Positions 53,829-62,027 of a stretch of DNA of 62,027 nt are shown here, piece by piece. The DNA is from Desulfuromonadaceae bacterium (GTDB taxonomy: Bacteria; Desulfobacterota; Desulfuromonadia; Geobacterales; Pseudopelobacteraceae), in assembly GCA_028681335.1 (NCBI GenBank), contig JAQUIT010000022.1:1-62027 (forward strand). Reading direction: 5' to 3'. The first letter of the stretch is position 1; every line of letters begins with the position of its first letter. The notes beneath the pieces were generated by a model that made no database searches, was not told where the DNA came from, and was given only the letters and a program-made list of their open reading frames with translations. Made by a program: the position numbers and the translations under genes.

Positions 53829-54668
53829 TCATGGCTGCACCTTATCCTGAAGACGGCGTTTCTTGACATCGAAGCTGCCTCCCTTCTGGAATTCGTAGAG
53901 CGAATATTCTTCGGGAGAAATATCTCCCTTAAGGAGACGCACGGCACGGTATGCCTTGTCCTCGATTTCGTCGGCGGAAATGACCCCGGCTGAGACTGGC
54001 AGGTAATCCTGGTTTCCCTTTTGGATCAGGATTAGGGTCGGAGTGATCTCCACGCTGAACTTGGCGGCCAAGCCCGGGTTTTCGCTGATGTTGACTCTTT
54101 TCACTGTCCAGCCTGTCTCGGTGGTAAACCAGTCCAGTATTCGCGATTGTTCATCGCAGTAGCTGCAGTCTGGCCGCTGAAAATAAATCAGGGCAAAGTC
54201 ATCCCGATTGTCCCGCAACGTGCGCTGACGCTCCTCATTGATCTGGGCAATCCGGGCAAGGTTGCCGGGTGTGGTGATCGGATAATCCTTCTTCGTGGTC
54301 AGTTCCGGGTATTTCTGCCAGACAAACTGGGCCACGTTGGAGAAGGCCAGCGCCTTCTTGCGGGCAATCTCTTGAACCTCGAAATACTCCTTCACATTCT
54401 CTTCGCTCGGCTTCTGGACCGCCTTTTTCTTCAGCGCCTCTGCAAATTCCTGGAACTGATCCGGATGCATATCCCAGATCTGCTCATAGGTGTAATCCTT
54501 GAGTGACGGCGTGCTATTGGGTGTTTTCTTCTTCTTTTCAGGTTTATCGGCCTGCTTCTCCGGCTCCTTCTGGTACCACCACCAACCCTTTGACGAATCG
54601 GTGTAGTAGCTTGCAATTGCAGATGATGCGGCGAACTGGAGAATTACAGTCAAAATCAGGAGCCTCAT
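53829..54668 (-). CDS. traF: TraF, F-type thioredoxin-like conjugation protein
   Basis: The 279-residue product has a signal peptide (LLILTVILQFAASSAIA), the TraF start GWWWYQKEP, and a thioredoxin-like C-terminal half with LIYFQRPDCSYC, so the CxxC pair is present (many F TraF proteins lack it). It probably acts as periplasmic disulfide enzyme for TraU, TraH and the pilus proteins. The ATG overlaps the upstream stop (ATGA). Confidence 0.87.
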   Translation of the reverse strand: MRLLILTVILQFAASSAIASYYTDSSKGWWWYQKEPEKQADKPEKKKKTPNSTPSLKDYTYEQIWDMHPDQFQEFAEALKKKAVQKPSEENVKEYFEVQEIARKKALAFSNVAQFVWQKYPELTTKKDYPITTPGNLARIAQINEERQRTLRDNRDDFALIYFQRPDCSYCDEQSRILDWFTTETGWTVKRVNISENPGLAAKFSVEITPTLILIQKGNQDYLPVSAGVISADEIEDKAYRAVRLLKGDISPEEYSLYEFQKGGSFDVKKRRLQDKVQP

Positions 54669-56131
54669 TCGTTCTCCTCTGCCTGTTTCGGTCTGATATC
54701 CTTAACGATCTTTCTTAAGACAGCCGGCTTGGTACTTTCCAGGTCGGAGGTAAGTACGCCGAAGGCATCAACCCGGAACGGGATCAGGAGTTTGCTGAAG
54801 GCCTTATCGTTATTCGACACGATCGAAGCTTTCGTCGTGTAGTACGAGTTGGTCATGAGCTCGGTGGCAATGGCATCTCTGGTTGCGCTCAGTTCCCATA
54901 CGACGGTGTAGAGGAGATTGCGCTTTGTCTCTTCATCCGCATCAGCCACCAGAACCATGGGATCACCATTGCTCACCTGATGGATCACCTGCCAGAGCGC
55001 TTCAGGCTTCACATAAACCAGGCCGTTTGGCAGCGAAACGGCATGCCATTTAACACCAGACGAAGTTTTCTCCACTTGGTTGATCAACCCATGGATGCCA
55101 CTCAGGATAGAGTCAGCATTGAACCAGGTGGGAAGTTTTACCTTTTGGGAAACATATTTCACCGATTCAAGAGCACCCAGAGGATGATCCCACTCCTGCG
55201 AAACATCATCAGTAGCGGTGTTTGTTTCAGGCTGTGACAATGGAGTGGGAATCGGAAGCGGGATGACTTCGGCTGATTTCAACTGTGCCTTCAACCCAAG
55301 AAAAGCACCCAGCTCGTCATTTCTGGCTTCCTGATCGCATCGTTTCAAACAGGCGGTAAGCGGATTACTTGGCGTTATCTGGTGATGGTTGCGGATGATA
55401 TTATCCAGTTCATTCTTGTTCGGCAGGGCAACATATTCGGGCATGCTCGCAAGGATTATCACCGAGATCCGCGGATGATCTGCTGTCGAATAATACTGGT
55501 TATGGTATGAGGGAATTTTCCCGATATCGTGCGCCAGTGACACGATGAGGATCGTGGGCAGCATGATCCTTTCAGGGTTTTTCGCAACGAACTTGCGAGT
55601 GACCGACAAAGAATGCTGGTAGAGCGGTACGGTAGCCAATTGAGCAAGAGCTTCTGTACCGTACGCTGAGTCAGGATCAGGTATCTGCTTGCCAACACCA
55701 GCGTATTGCTTGATTCCGACAACCGATGGGCACATACCTTCCTCGTCAAGAATCTTGAGCAGGTGAACGATTACAGTCTTACGATCCCCGTTGATAAGCG
55801 GTTCAGGTTCCACAATATCTTTATAGAACTCTTCAATGTCCGAATGCCGAAACACCGGGCGCGGAAACGAATCCTCATCCTCCTGTTTTGGAGCAGGTTC
55901 CCGCCAGAGTCTGGAAAGATGGGTGAATTGGACGACACGTCCAGTCCATAGCTGTGATATATCCTCAAGGGTGGTGCGCGGCAGGTCATCATCCGGTTCC
56001 AGTTCCGATATTGAGAGCGGAACCCACTCATCTTGCGTTACTTCAGCAGTGCGCTTGGCACGGATGGACCACAAGCCATAAATGATCATCAGTCCACCGA
56101 TGATGCCGCAGGCATAGAGCATGATGGTCAT
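54665..56131 (-). CDS. MOBH-like HD-domain protein, candidate relaxase (TraI)
   Basis: The 488-residue product has one N-terminal membrane span (MLYACGIIGGLMIIYGLW), then an HD-type core (YQHSLSVTRKFV, SLAHDIGKIPSYHNQY, NIIRNHH), then a C-terminal domain resembling TraI_2_C (WHAVSLPNGLVYVKPEALW). HD-type relaxases define the MOBH group, usually beside F-type transfer genes and TraD as here. The protein is shorter than typical MOBH relaxases and membrane-anchored, so relaxase function is probable but not certain. No other relaxase is seen in the window. Confidence 0.6.
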   Translation of the reverse strand: MTIMLYACGIIGGLMIIYGLWSIRAKRTAEVTQDEWVPLSISELEPDDDLPRTTLEDISQLWTGRVVQFTHLSRLWREPAPKQEDEDSFPRPVFRHSDIEEFYKDIVEPEPLINGDRKTVIVHLLKILDEEGMCPSVVGIKQYAGVGKQIPDPDSAYGTEALAQLATVPLYQHSLSVTRKFVAKNPERIMLPTILIVSLAHDIGKIPSYHNQYYSTADHPRISVIILASMPEYVALPNKNELDNIIRNHHQITPSNPLTACLKRCDQEARNDELGAFLGLKAQLKSAEVIPLPIPTPLSQPETNTATDDVSQEWDHPLGALESVKYVSQKVKLPTWFNADSILSGIHGLINQVEKTSSGVKWHAVSLPNGLVYVKPEALWQVIHQVSNGDPMVLVADADEETKRNLLYTVVWELSATRDAIATELMTNSYYTTKASIVSNNDKAFSKLLIPFRVDAFGVLTSDLESTKPAVLRKIVKDIRPKQAEENE

Positions 56132-57507
56132 ACTGCTCCCTTGGTATTGTGCATGGATATTGAAGATGGCGCTGACGGGAATACAATCTTCAACTTCGGG
56201 TCTTTGGCGTCGAGTGTCACCCCCTTGTAACGCCCGGAATATGTCAGCATGTAGAATTCCCGTGGTTGAAGCCCCAGAATGTCCTGCACCTTCAGGATGT
56301 CCTGTTCAACTTCTCGGGTTGTCACCTGGTTCGAGCCAAAGATCCCCGTGAGTACGTTACGCACCCCGAAATGCCGAACGACATACTCGGAAGTTTCAGC
56401 ATCGGAACAGCGCATGAAAATCTTGGTATTGGTGTTGTCGAGAATCGATTTGCCGTATTCCTCGCCGATGGCTGCATAAATCTGGTTCACGGACTGAGCA
56501 AAGGCATGCACCATGACGTCGGCTGAGCCAGCCTTGGCAAACAGGTCCTCTATGCCCTGGTAAAACAGGCTCTGGGCCTCATCTATGTAGATCGATAGCG
56601 GTGGTGAAACCTTCTGCCTGTCGGACAGATACACCCTGCCGATAAAGGACTGGATCATTGAAAGGAGGACTTTGCCGAGAGTTGTCGCTGCCTCTCGGGT
56701 TATCATGGTCCCGGTATGGACGACCATGATGACCCCTTTCCCTCGCTCAAGCCGGCTCATGAAACGGTTGCTGTCGGCCTGGCCGATTATCTTGCCGATG
56801 TTGCCGGAGGAAAGCTCCATCAGACAGGTGCGCAACGTAGAGGACACCTTTGAGTAATACTCTTGAGGTGATTCGAGGATGTCCTGGATCATGCCTGCGG
56901 TCAGCAGCGCCTCACGGGTATTGATCTCCTGCAGGAGCGCCATGGTGCTGCTCAGTGACGAACGGCGGATGCTCTGCCTGATGGCATCCATGTTCTGTGA
57001 GGGCAGCCGTTGCTCCCAATTGGCGATGATGATATTTGCCGTAATGATGGCAGTGGTAATCTCCTTGGCGATGTTGCGGTAGAATGGCTCTCTCCCTCCC
57101 TGGATGCCGGATACGATATGACCGACTAGTTCATCTGGCATGAAATAGTAGGCCATTGGGTCGATTACCGCCGAATACTCCGGGAATATCGGCGTTACCA
57201 GCATCAGGTCCTTGAGTCTTTCGGCTTTACGGGCAACTTCGAAAATCTTGGTAAATATCTGCTGGTCTCCCTTGGGATCGAAATAGACCACGCTGTTTCC
57301 ATTAAGGATGTCCTGCTCTATCAGGTTCTCACAAAGCCGGGTCTTGCCAACGCCGGTTGTACCGAAAACGAACATGTGCCGCTTCCGATATGAGTCGGGA
57401 ATCGCTATTGGAACGATCTTAGTCGGATGCTCCATTTGCACACCGGTTCCAATAGGAGTCATATAGTCAGAGCTGATGATTTTTTTGGGCGACGAGAACT
57501 TGAACAT
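56128..57507 (-). CDS. traD: TraD-like type IV coupling ATPase
   Basis: The 459-residue product has Walker A GTTGVGKT near residue 50, VVYFDPKGDQQ, Walker B LSIYIDEAQSLFYQ near residue 305, and AQSVNQI and MRCSDAETS motifs. This is a VirD4/TraD coupling protein that drives DNA into the channel. The N-terminal membrane spans of F TraD are missing; the membrane anchor may come from the neighbouring HD protein. Both ends overlap neighbours. Confidence 0.85.
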   Translation of the reverse strand: MFKFSSPKKIISSDYMTPIGTGVQMEHPTKIVPIAIPDSYRKRHMFVFGTTGVGKTRLCENLIEQDILNGNSVVYFDPKGDQQIFTKIFEVARKAERLKDLMLVTPIFPEYSAVIDPMAYYFMPDELVGHIVSGIQGGREPFYRNIAKEITTAIITANIIIANWEQRLPSQNMDAIRQSIRRSSLSSTMALLQEINTREALLTAGMIQDILESPQEYYSKVSSTLRTCLMELSSGNIGKIIGQADSNRFMSRLERGKGVIMVVHTGTMITREAATTLGKVLLSMIQSFIGRVYLSDRQKVSPPLSIYIDEAQSLFYQGIEDLFAKAGSADVMVHAFAQSVNQIYAAIGEEYGKSILDNTNTKIFMRCSDAETSEYVVRHFGVRNVLTGIFGSNQVTTREVEQDILKVQDILGLQPREFYMLTYSGRYKGVTLDAKDPKLKIVFPSAPSSISMHNTKGAV

Positions 57508-58192
57508 GCTCTTTCAGCTCCTTTCCAACGGTATTTATGGAAGCCTTTGGTACTCGTACCGGCGTAACCAGTTCGCTGAATCCACCGGCAATGCGGCGTC
57601 GGCACTCGATTCCGGAGATGCCGGTCAGATTCTCCAGAAGAAGCGCAGGCAAAGCCCGTGACGTCCGGTTCAGGATAATGCGAACTTTTGCCACATCTTC
57701 ACTCACCATGACCGGACGCACGCTTGTAACAAGAAAACTTCTCTGGTCTCCTACGCGATACTTTGAACGTTCATGCGGTGGTTGACAGCGTAGTGGGCAT
57801 TCACAAAACAGAATCAGAGGTTTGAACACATCGTCAATTTCCAGTGTGACATGCAACGTTCCGAGGGAACCAATACGCCCCACTGAGCCGGTGAATACTT
57901 TTCCCCGAAGTTCCTGCAATATCCTTGATTCCTGCACTATCTGTCGCTTTTGCAGTTCCGCTTCAACGTTGTGGATGATATGCCGACGGAGTTTTTTTGA
58001 TATGTTCTTCAAAGGAACATCAACCGGGCGGCCCAACAGTGGGTAGGCAGTTATTTCGAGTTCCCCTTCCGCCCGGACCACAACCCTCTTCTGAAAAGCC
58101 GCAGTCAGCGTCTTGGACACAGCGCACTCCACTGCATCGACAATCTCGTCCTCCGGCAGTCCGTATTTGTGCAGCAGATCAGCGGACAGCAT
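57467..58192 (-). CDS. NusA-like S1/KH protein in the tra operon
   Basis: The 241-residue product resembles transcription factor NusA. The N-terminal region ([20 protein letters not shown]) is like the NusA N-terminal domain. Residues 95-180 look like an S1 domain ([49 protein letters not shown]), and the tail could start a KH domain. It lacks the remaining KH and acidic repeats of full NusA. A plasmid NusA-like factor could give antitermination on long tra transcripts. The start ATG 58192 lies inside the transglycosylase gene. Confidence 0.55.
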   Translation of the reverse strand: MLSADLLHKYGLPEDEIVDAVECAVSKTLTAAFQKRVVVRAEGELEITAYPLLGRPVDVPLKNISKKLRRHIIHNVEAELQKRQIVQESRILQELRGKVFTGSVGRIGSLGTLHVTLEIDDVFKPLILFCECPLRCQPPHERSKYRVGDQRSFLVTSVRPVMVSEDVAKVRIILNRTSRALPALLLENLTGISGIECRRRIAGGFSELVTPVRVPKASINTVGKELKEHVQVLVAQKNHQL

Positions 58193-58682
58193 TACCGAAC
58201 GCCTCCTCCCATGGCGTCTCCACATGGGCTATGCTGATGGCCGCAACTTGCAACTGTTGTTGTCCGGCGTGTTCGGTCAGGATGCGATACACCTTTCCAG
58301 CATAGCGGTCTCCCTTTGATGGGGTGCGGGAGTTGTAACAGCCGACTGCACGCCAGTTGTAGCCGTAATCCTGGATGCATTGTGCCAATACCCAGGCCCC
58401 AACTTTGACATTTGTGCATGGCTCTCCCAGTTCGTTCCAGGTTTTGCCAAGTTTCTTCGCCCAGGTGGAATTAATCTGCATGAGACCGTAATCGTAACTT
58501 CCATTACTGTTGCGATTGATGGCTCGGGGATTGAAATTGCTCTCCGTCTTGGCGATGCTCCACAGAAGTTGCGGTGATATCCCATAAAGCTTTCCTGCCT
58601 CCTCGAAGCAGAAGGCACTGGCATGTACAGGTTGACAGGCAAGACAAATTACGAATAGACAGATGCCCGGTAATCGATGCAT
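58179..58682 (-). CDS. Lytic transglycosylase of the conjugation system
   Basis: The 167-residue product has a signal peptide ([17 protein letters not shown]) and an SLT domain: [15 protein letters not shown] with the catalytic Glu, [11 protein letters not shown], and [11 protein letters not shown]. It opens peptidoglycan for the mating channel (VirB1/TrbN/PilT group). It heads the minus-strand operon to traH, with AGGAGGAACGA before the ATG. The promoter region is shared with lexA. Confidence 0.88.
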   Translation of the reverse strand: MHRLPGICLFVICLACQPVHASAFCFEEAGKLYGISPQLLWSIAKTESNFNPRAINRNSNGSYDYGLMQINSTWAKKLGKTWNELGEPCTNVKVGAWVLAQCIQDYGYNWRAVGCYNSRTPSKGDRYAGKVYRILTEHAGQQQLQVAAISIAHVETPWEEAFGNAVR

Positions 58683-58756
58683 TTCGTTCCTCCTGACTCA
58701 TAATCTTGCGGGGGGGAAGGTGCAGGCATCTTGACAAGGAGATAGGAGCAAGAGTA

Positions 58757-58780
58757 TATAGTGTTCATATGGACACTATA
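58757..58780. promoter_or_regulatory. Palindromic LexA-type operator
   Basis: TATAGTGT and ACACTATA form a perfect 8-bp inverted repeat with an 8-bp spacer (TCATATGG), 14 bases before the lexA start. It lies between the divergent tra operon and the lexA operon and may control both. It differs from the E. coli CTGT-N8-ACAG box but shares spacing logic. Confidence 0.6.
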
Positions 58781-58794
58781 CGAAGGAGAGCGCA

Positions 58795-59397
58795 GTGATC
58801 GAACTTACGGTTCGCCAGCAGAAGGTTCTGGATTTCATCACTCGCTACGTCAGGACGCATGGTTATGCGCCGACGTTGCGGGACATCGCAGCTCATCTCG
58901 GTGTTACCAGCACATTCGGTGTAAACCGCCATCTTGATGCGCTGGAGAAAAAGGGCTGGATCACGAAATCGGGAACTTCAAGGGGAATTGTGCTGACAGT
59001 GCAAGGAGGACAGTCACTTTCTCTGCCCATCGTCGGAACGGTTCGGGCCGGCCACCTGCAGCCAGCTGTTGAGGACATTCAGGGATACTTTTCTGTAGAT
59101 CAGGGGCAGGTAAAGGGGGATGGCTGTTTCTTCTTGAAGGTGAAAGGAGATTCGATGATCGGGGCAGGGATTTTCGATGGTGACCTGGCACTGGTCCGGC
59201 CCCAGCCAGTCGCGGAAAATCGTGACACCGTAGTCGTTATGGTAGATGGAGAGTCTACTCTCAAGTGGTTTTTTCGCGAGCAGAACCGCATCCGCCTGCA
59301 ACCAGCCAACCCCAATATGGAACCGATTATTGTTGGTCCGGACAAGAATGTGTCAGTCGTCGGGAAAGTCATTGGCATCTATCGCCAACTGGAGTGA
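58795..59397 (+). CDS. lexA: LexA-family SOS repressor
   Basis: The 200-residue product has the LexA winged helix (TVRQQKVLDFITRYV, APTLRDIAAHLG), the self-cleavage bond A85-G86 in GTVRAGHLQ, S120 in KGDSMIGAGI, and K157 in STLKWFF. It is a complete, probably RecA-sensitive repressor. The start is GTG 58795 with GAAGGAG. It heads an operon with a small gene and dinB, and the palindrome upstream suggests autoregulation. Confidence 0.92.
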   Translation: MIELTVRQQKVLDFITRYVRTHGYAPTLRDIAAHLGVTSTFGVNRHLDALEKKGWITKSGTSRGIVLTVQGGQSLSLPIVGTVRAGHLQPAVEDIQGYFSVDQGQVKGDGCFFLKVKGDSMIGAGIFDGDLALVRPQPVAENRDTVVVMVDGESTLKWFFREQNRIRLQPANPNMEPIIVGPDKNVSVVGKVIGIYRQLE

Positions 59398-59400
59398 ATC

Positions 59401-59646
59401 GTGGAGCGCATTAAGGAACAGATACGGATCGCCACGATTTTTACGCCAGGCAGACTGATAAAGCCGGTCTGGTTCGACTGGCATAATCGCAAACACACCA
59501 TCCTGGAGACAACGTACCATTGGAAAGAACAGGCTGGCGCCGTAACACTCCTGCACTTCTCGGTTACTGACGGTGAAGCCCTGTACGATCTGGTTTACAA
59601 TACGCTGGATCAAAGCTGGCTCTTGAACGGCATCGAGGTGAAATGA
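59401..59646 (+). CDS. Small protein between lexA and dinB
   Basis: The start is GTG 59401, three bases after lexA. The 81-residue product (IKPVWFDWHNRKHTILETTYHW, then FSVTDGEALYDLVYNTLDQSW) is a small alpha/beta protein. Such genes occur in lexA-dinB SOS cassettes; function is unknown. It overlaps dinB by four bases. Confidence 0.65.
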   Translation: MERIKEQIRIATIFTPGRLIKPVWFDWHNRKHTILETTYHWKEQAGAVTLLHFSVTDGEALYDLVYNTLDQSWLLNGIEVK

Positions 59647-60758
59647 TGGGCAGCCGTGTTGTCATGCACACCGATATGAATAGCTTTTTTGCCTCCGTTG
59701 AGCAGTCATACAATCCTGAACTCAAAGGGAAGCCTGTCGTTGTTACCGGATCGCAGCAGCGCACGGTAATTCTTACCTCCAGTTACGAAGCGAGGAAGTT
59801 CGGCATCAAAACAGGCATGATGCTTCACGAGGCCAAGCGGCTTTGCCCGGATGTGATCATGGTGCCGGCTGACAACCGTAAATACACCCACACGTCTGCT
59901 GTAATCATGAAGATGATGCTGGATTATACCCCCCTGGTCGAAGTATTCAGCATCGATGAAGCATTCATGGACGTAACCCATTCTCTGTCGATCTTCACCA
60001 GTGCCGAGAATATCGCCTACCTCCTCAAGGCTCGTATCAAGCACCAGTTTGACATCACTTGTTCCATCGGCATCGCACCAAACAAACTTCTGGCAAAGCT
60101 CGCCTCGGAGATGAAGAAACCGGACGGCCTGACCATCATCACACCTGACACTGTCAAAGCAACCCTGGAACACATGCCAATCAAGGAATTGTGCGGAATT
60201 GGCCGAAAAATGGAGCGACATCTCAACATGATGGGCATCTATACCTGTGGTGACTTGGGGCGTTGCGACGAGGGCCGATTGACCAGAAAGTTTGGTATTA
60301 TCGGCAGCCGGTTGAAGCAGATGGGACAGGGGAACGATGATTCCCCAGTCATCCCGGCGGATGATGCCGATGAAGTCAAGTCCGTCGGGCATTCAATGAC
60401 CCTCAAAAGGGATATCAGCAGCCGAAACGAGATCCTGCGCTACCTGCTGCAGCTCTCGGAAATGGTTGGGCGTCGGGCTCGGCGTTACGGGGTGGCCGGC
60501 AAGACGGTTCATCTGACAATTCGTTATGCCGACTTCAGCACCTTCGGGAAACAGGAAACCCTTAGCCCTGTCGCTTTGCTCACGTCACTGTTATCATCGT
60601 TCACTGCCACGCGGCTGGCCCTCTCCAAGTTCTTGGTCCTGCTAGTCGCTAACGAAAGCGACCATTTTTTAGGGTGCCAACGCCGAATATGTCGAAACGT
60701 GACACCGACCAAAGTAAATCAATTCCGGTGGACAAACCAGCGCCGCCGGAGCGGCTAG
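59643..60758 (+). pseudogene. dinB: DinB-type DNA polymerase (Y-family), C-terminus replaced
   Basis: The first ~307 residues are a good Y-family polymerase: HTDMNSFFASVEQ, SIDEAFMD with D105 and E106, GIAPNKLLAKLASEMKKPDG, ELCGIGRKMERHLN, and RYADFSTFGKQETL in the little-finger domain. After about position 60565 the protein has an unrelated 60-residue tail that ends only by chance, because the DNA changes to foreign sequence. The catalytic core is whole, but the last part of the little finger is missing, so activity is doubtful. It is the third gene of the lexA operon. Confidence 0.75.
60645..60670 (+). terminator. Hairpin with T-run inside the dinB tail
   Basis: GTCGCT and AGCGAC form a 6-bp stem with an AACGAA loop, then CATTTTTT. 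It belongs to the foreign segment, where it once ended an upstream gene. It would now end the lexA-dinB transcript before the dinB stop. Confidence 0.55.
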
Positions 60759-60949
60759 TTTTTGCCCGTAATTTCAAGAAAGCCCGCAAAGAGGCTCGCT
60801 TGACCCAAGAGGCGATCCGGGAAAAGACCGGCCTCGCCCAACCCTTCATCTCCGAAGTGGAAAACGGTCGCAGCACCATCAACCTCGACAACATGGCCCA
60901 ACTGGCCGCCGCTGTCGGCAAGCCGTTGTGGAAGCTGCTCGTTCCCTAG
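60689..60949 (+). CDS. XRE-family helix-turn-helix regulator
   Basis: The 86-residue product is a Cro/C1-type regulator: FARNFKKARKEARLTQEAI, TGLAQPFISEVENGRSTI, then MAQLAAAVGKPLWKLL. A GTG at 60674 could be an earlier start; neither has a well-spaced ribosome site. It lies upstream of a trbB fragment in the same direction, the place held by trbA-like regulators in P-type transfer regions, so control of trb genes is likely. Confidence 0.75.
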   Translation: MSKRDTDQSKSIPVDKPAPPERLVFARNFKKARKEARLTQEAIREKTGLAQPFISEVENGRSTINLDNMAQLAAAVGKPLWKLLVP

Positions 60950-61025
60950 CGGATTCAACCACATTCCCAAGCCCTTGTGCGGCTAAAGCCCCTTCCGGTC
61001 CGCACCCTCTTGCACTATTGGCTTT

Positions 61026-61043
61026 ATAGTCTGTAGACTATAA
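61026..61043. promoter_or_regulatory. Palindrome between the XRE and trbB genes
   Basis: TATAGTCT and AGACTATA form a perfect 8-bp inverted repeat with a 2-bp spacer, overlapping a possible -10 region, 35 bases before trbB. It is a likely operator for the XRE regulator. Confidence 0.6.
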
Positions 61044-61077
61044 TATCACTGACGCAAGACTATCGGAAGGGGGCTTT

Positions 61078-61287
61078 ATGGAAGGCTCGCAACCCGCCGT
61101 GGCCCGCCTTGGGGCGCGGGATGAGCATATTCGACGGATCACCGAGAAGCTTACGCGCGAGCTGGGGCCGGAAGTCATCGCCCTGCTGCGCGATCCGACC
61201 GTCATTGAAATCATGCTCAACCCTGACGGCACGCTATGGGTGGAACACCTCGGCCAAAGCGGACCTCGGAAACCCGGTCCACAAAGG
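61078..61287 (+). pseudogene. trbB: trbB fragment, cut by IS6100
   Basis: The first 60 residues match the start of TrbB, the VirB11-like ATPase of P-type conjugation: ARDEHIRRITEKLTRELGPE, then DPTVIEIMLNPDGTLWVEHLG. After that the sequence diverges and runs into IS6100 at 61288. The P-loop part is lost. This shows that a second, P-type mating system was or is present beyond the window. Confidence 0.75.
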
Positions 61288-61908
61288 GGCTCTGTTGCAA
61301 AGATTGGCGGCAGTCAGAGGTAGGCTGTCGCTCTGCGCCGATCAGGCGGCTGCTGCGAAATGGTGGTTGAGCATGCCCATGGCCTCCGTCAGCGCCGAGG
61401 GCCCAATGCCAAAAGCTCTCTCCACAAGGCGCACCTCGCCCCTGATGCCGGGCTGCAGGCACCAGGGGCGAGCCTGTCCTTTGCGCAGGGCTCGCATGAC
61501 TTCGAATCCCTTGATCGTGGCATAGGCCGTGGGGATCGATTTGAAACCGCGCACCGGCTTGATCAGTATCTTGAGCTTTCCGTGATCGGCCTCGATCACG
61601 TTATTGAGATACTTCACCTGCCGGTGGGCCGTCTCCCGGTCCAGCTTTCCTTCGCGCTTCAATTCGGTGATCGCTGCACCATAGCTCGGCGCTTTGTCGG
61701 TATTGAGCGTGGCAGGCTTTTCCCAGTGCTTCAGGCCTCGCAGGGCCTTGCCCAGGAACCGCTTCGCTGCCTTGGCGCTGCGGGTCGGCGACAGGTAGAA
61801 ATCGATCGTGTCGCCCCGCTTGTCGACTGCCCGGTACAGGTAGGTCCACTTGCCCCGCACCTTGACGTAGGTTTCATCCAGGCGCCAGCTCGGATCAAAG
61901 CCACGCCG
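61288..61908 (-). mobile_element. IS6100, truncated at the transposase start
   Basis: The left end begins GGCTCTGTTGCAAA, the known IS6100/IS6-family terminal repeat. About 620 of the usual 880 bp are present; the other end, with the transposase start, is missing and replaced by orf5 sequence. Without two ends it cannot move by itself. Confidence 0.88.
61342..61908 (-). pseudogene. tnpA: IS6100 transposase, N-terminus missing
   Basis: The frame encodes the last ~190 of 264 residues of the DDE transposase (WRLDETYVKVRGKWTYLYRA, then DRETAHRQVKYLNN, VIEADHGKLK). The catalytic DDE core is mostly present but the DNA-binding start is lost. The break lies in an 8-bp sequence shared with orf5 (CCACGCCG at 61901-61908). 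Confidence 0.85.
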
Positions 61909-61990
61909 CAGCGTCGTGCATCAGCCGCACAACCTCGTCGATATCACCCGAGCAGGCGACCCGAACGTTCGGAGGCTCCTCGCTGTCCAT
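61895..61990 (-). pseudogene. orf5: orf5 (GNAT family) fragment of a class 1 integron 3' segment
   Basis: The first 29 codons (MDSEEPPNVRVACSGD, then VRLMHDAAAW) match the start of orf5, the acetyltransferase-like gene after sul1 in class 1 integrons. The frame then enters IS6100 and stops. The 5' flank to the window edge also fits the sul1-orf5 spacer, so sul1 probably lies just beyond 62027. Confidence 0.8.
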
Positions 61991-62027
61991 TCGCTCCCCT
62001 GGCGCGGTATGAACCGCCGCCTCATAG

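Overview
The window is a stretch of a large mosaic conjugative element (plasmid or ICE) of a Gram-negative bacterium. The evidence is an F-type conjugation apparatus that needs an outer membrane, strong AAGGAG ribosome sites and overlapping genes. The gene set (F-type tra genes, DUF3150/MoxR/vWA plasmid genes, phage-like recombination genes) would fit a proteobacterium or desulfobacterote. I cannot name the host from sequence alone. The right edge holds a class 1 integron/IS6100 remnant, which suggests the element has met antibiotic-resistance elements. No replication or partition gene was recognised.

Layout. 1-7.8 kb (+): end of an unknown gene, then traU, trbC, a trbI-like gene, an S26 peptidase traF, two membrane proteins and traG. 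7.8-24 kb: a visibly AT-rich island with an SspABCD-SspFGH type DNA phosphorothioation defence system (sspA divergent from sspBCD, sspFGH convergent). 24-26.4 kb: a WGR protein, a tyrosine recombinase and a Cys-rich partner. 26.4-29.7 kb (-): an operon of a WYL regulator, an RlaP-like nucleotidyltransferase, a cpYpsA/SLOG protein and a CCA-adding-like HD nucleotidyltransferase. Divergent from it, 29.8-33.7 kb (+): a metallo-beta-lactamase-fold protein, a three-part E2-E1-JAB protein and a multi-span membrane protein. 33.7-35.4 kb: a Fic protein with four 24-bp-phased repeats in its promoter. 35.4-51.5 kb (-): about twenty plasmid genes (RadC-like, CHC2 zinc finger, methylase-helicase, vWA/DUF3150/WGR/MoxR, TSCPD, Cas4-like nuclease, recombinase-like, SSB). 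51.5-51.8 kb: a probable structured non-coding RNA. 51.9-58.7 kb (-): transglycosylase, NusA-like protein, TraD, MOBH-like HD protein, TraF, TraH. 58.7-60.8 kb (+): lexA, a small gene and a dinB whose end is replaced. 60.6-62 kb: XRE regulator and trbB fragment from a P-type (trb) transfer region, cut by a truncated IS6100 joined to a truncated orf5.

The most unusual observation is a repeated leader. Thirteen leaders in the 35.6-51.4 kb region share one architecture: a 5' arm, a small C-rich/G-rich hairpin, a middle arm, and a ribosome-site arm just before the start codon. In most of them the middle arm can pair with either the 5' arm or the ribosome site. The paired bases change together from gene to gene. 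This looks like a family of two-state translational switches controlling the whole maintenance/establishment region, with a separate structured RNA upstream of ssb as a possible partner. The second candidate system is the pair of divergent WYL-headed operons at 26.4-33.7 kb, which combines ubiquitin-like conjugation chemistry with nucleotidyltransferases and a nucleotide-sensor fold.
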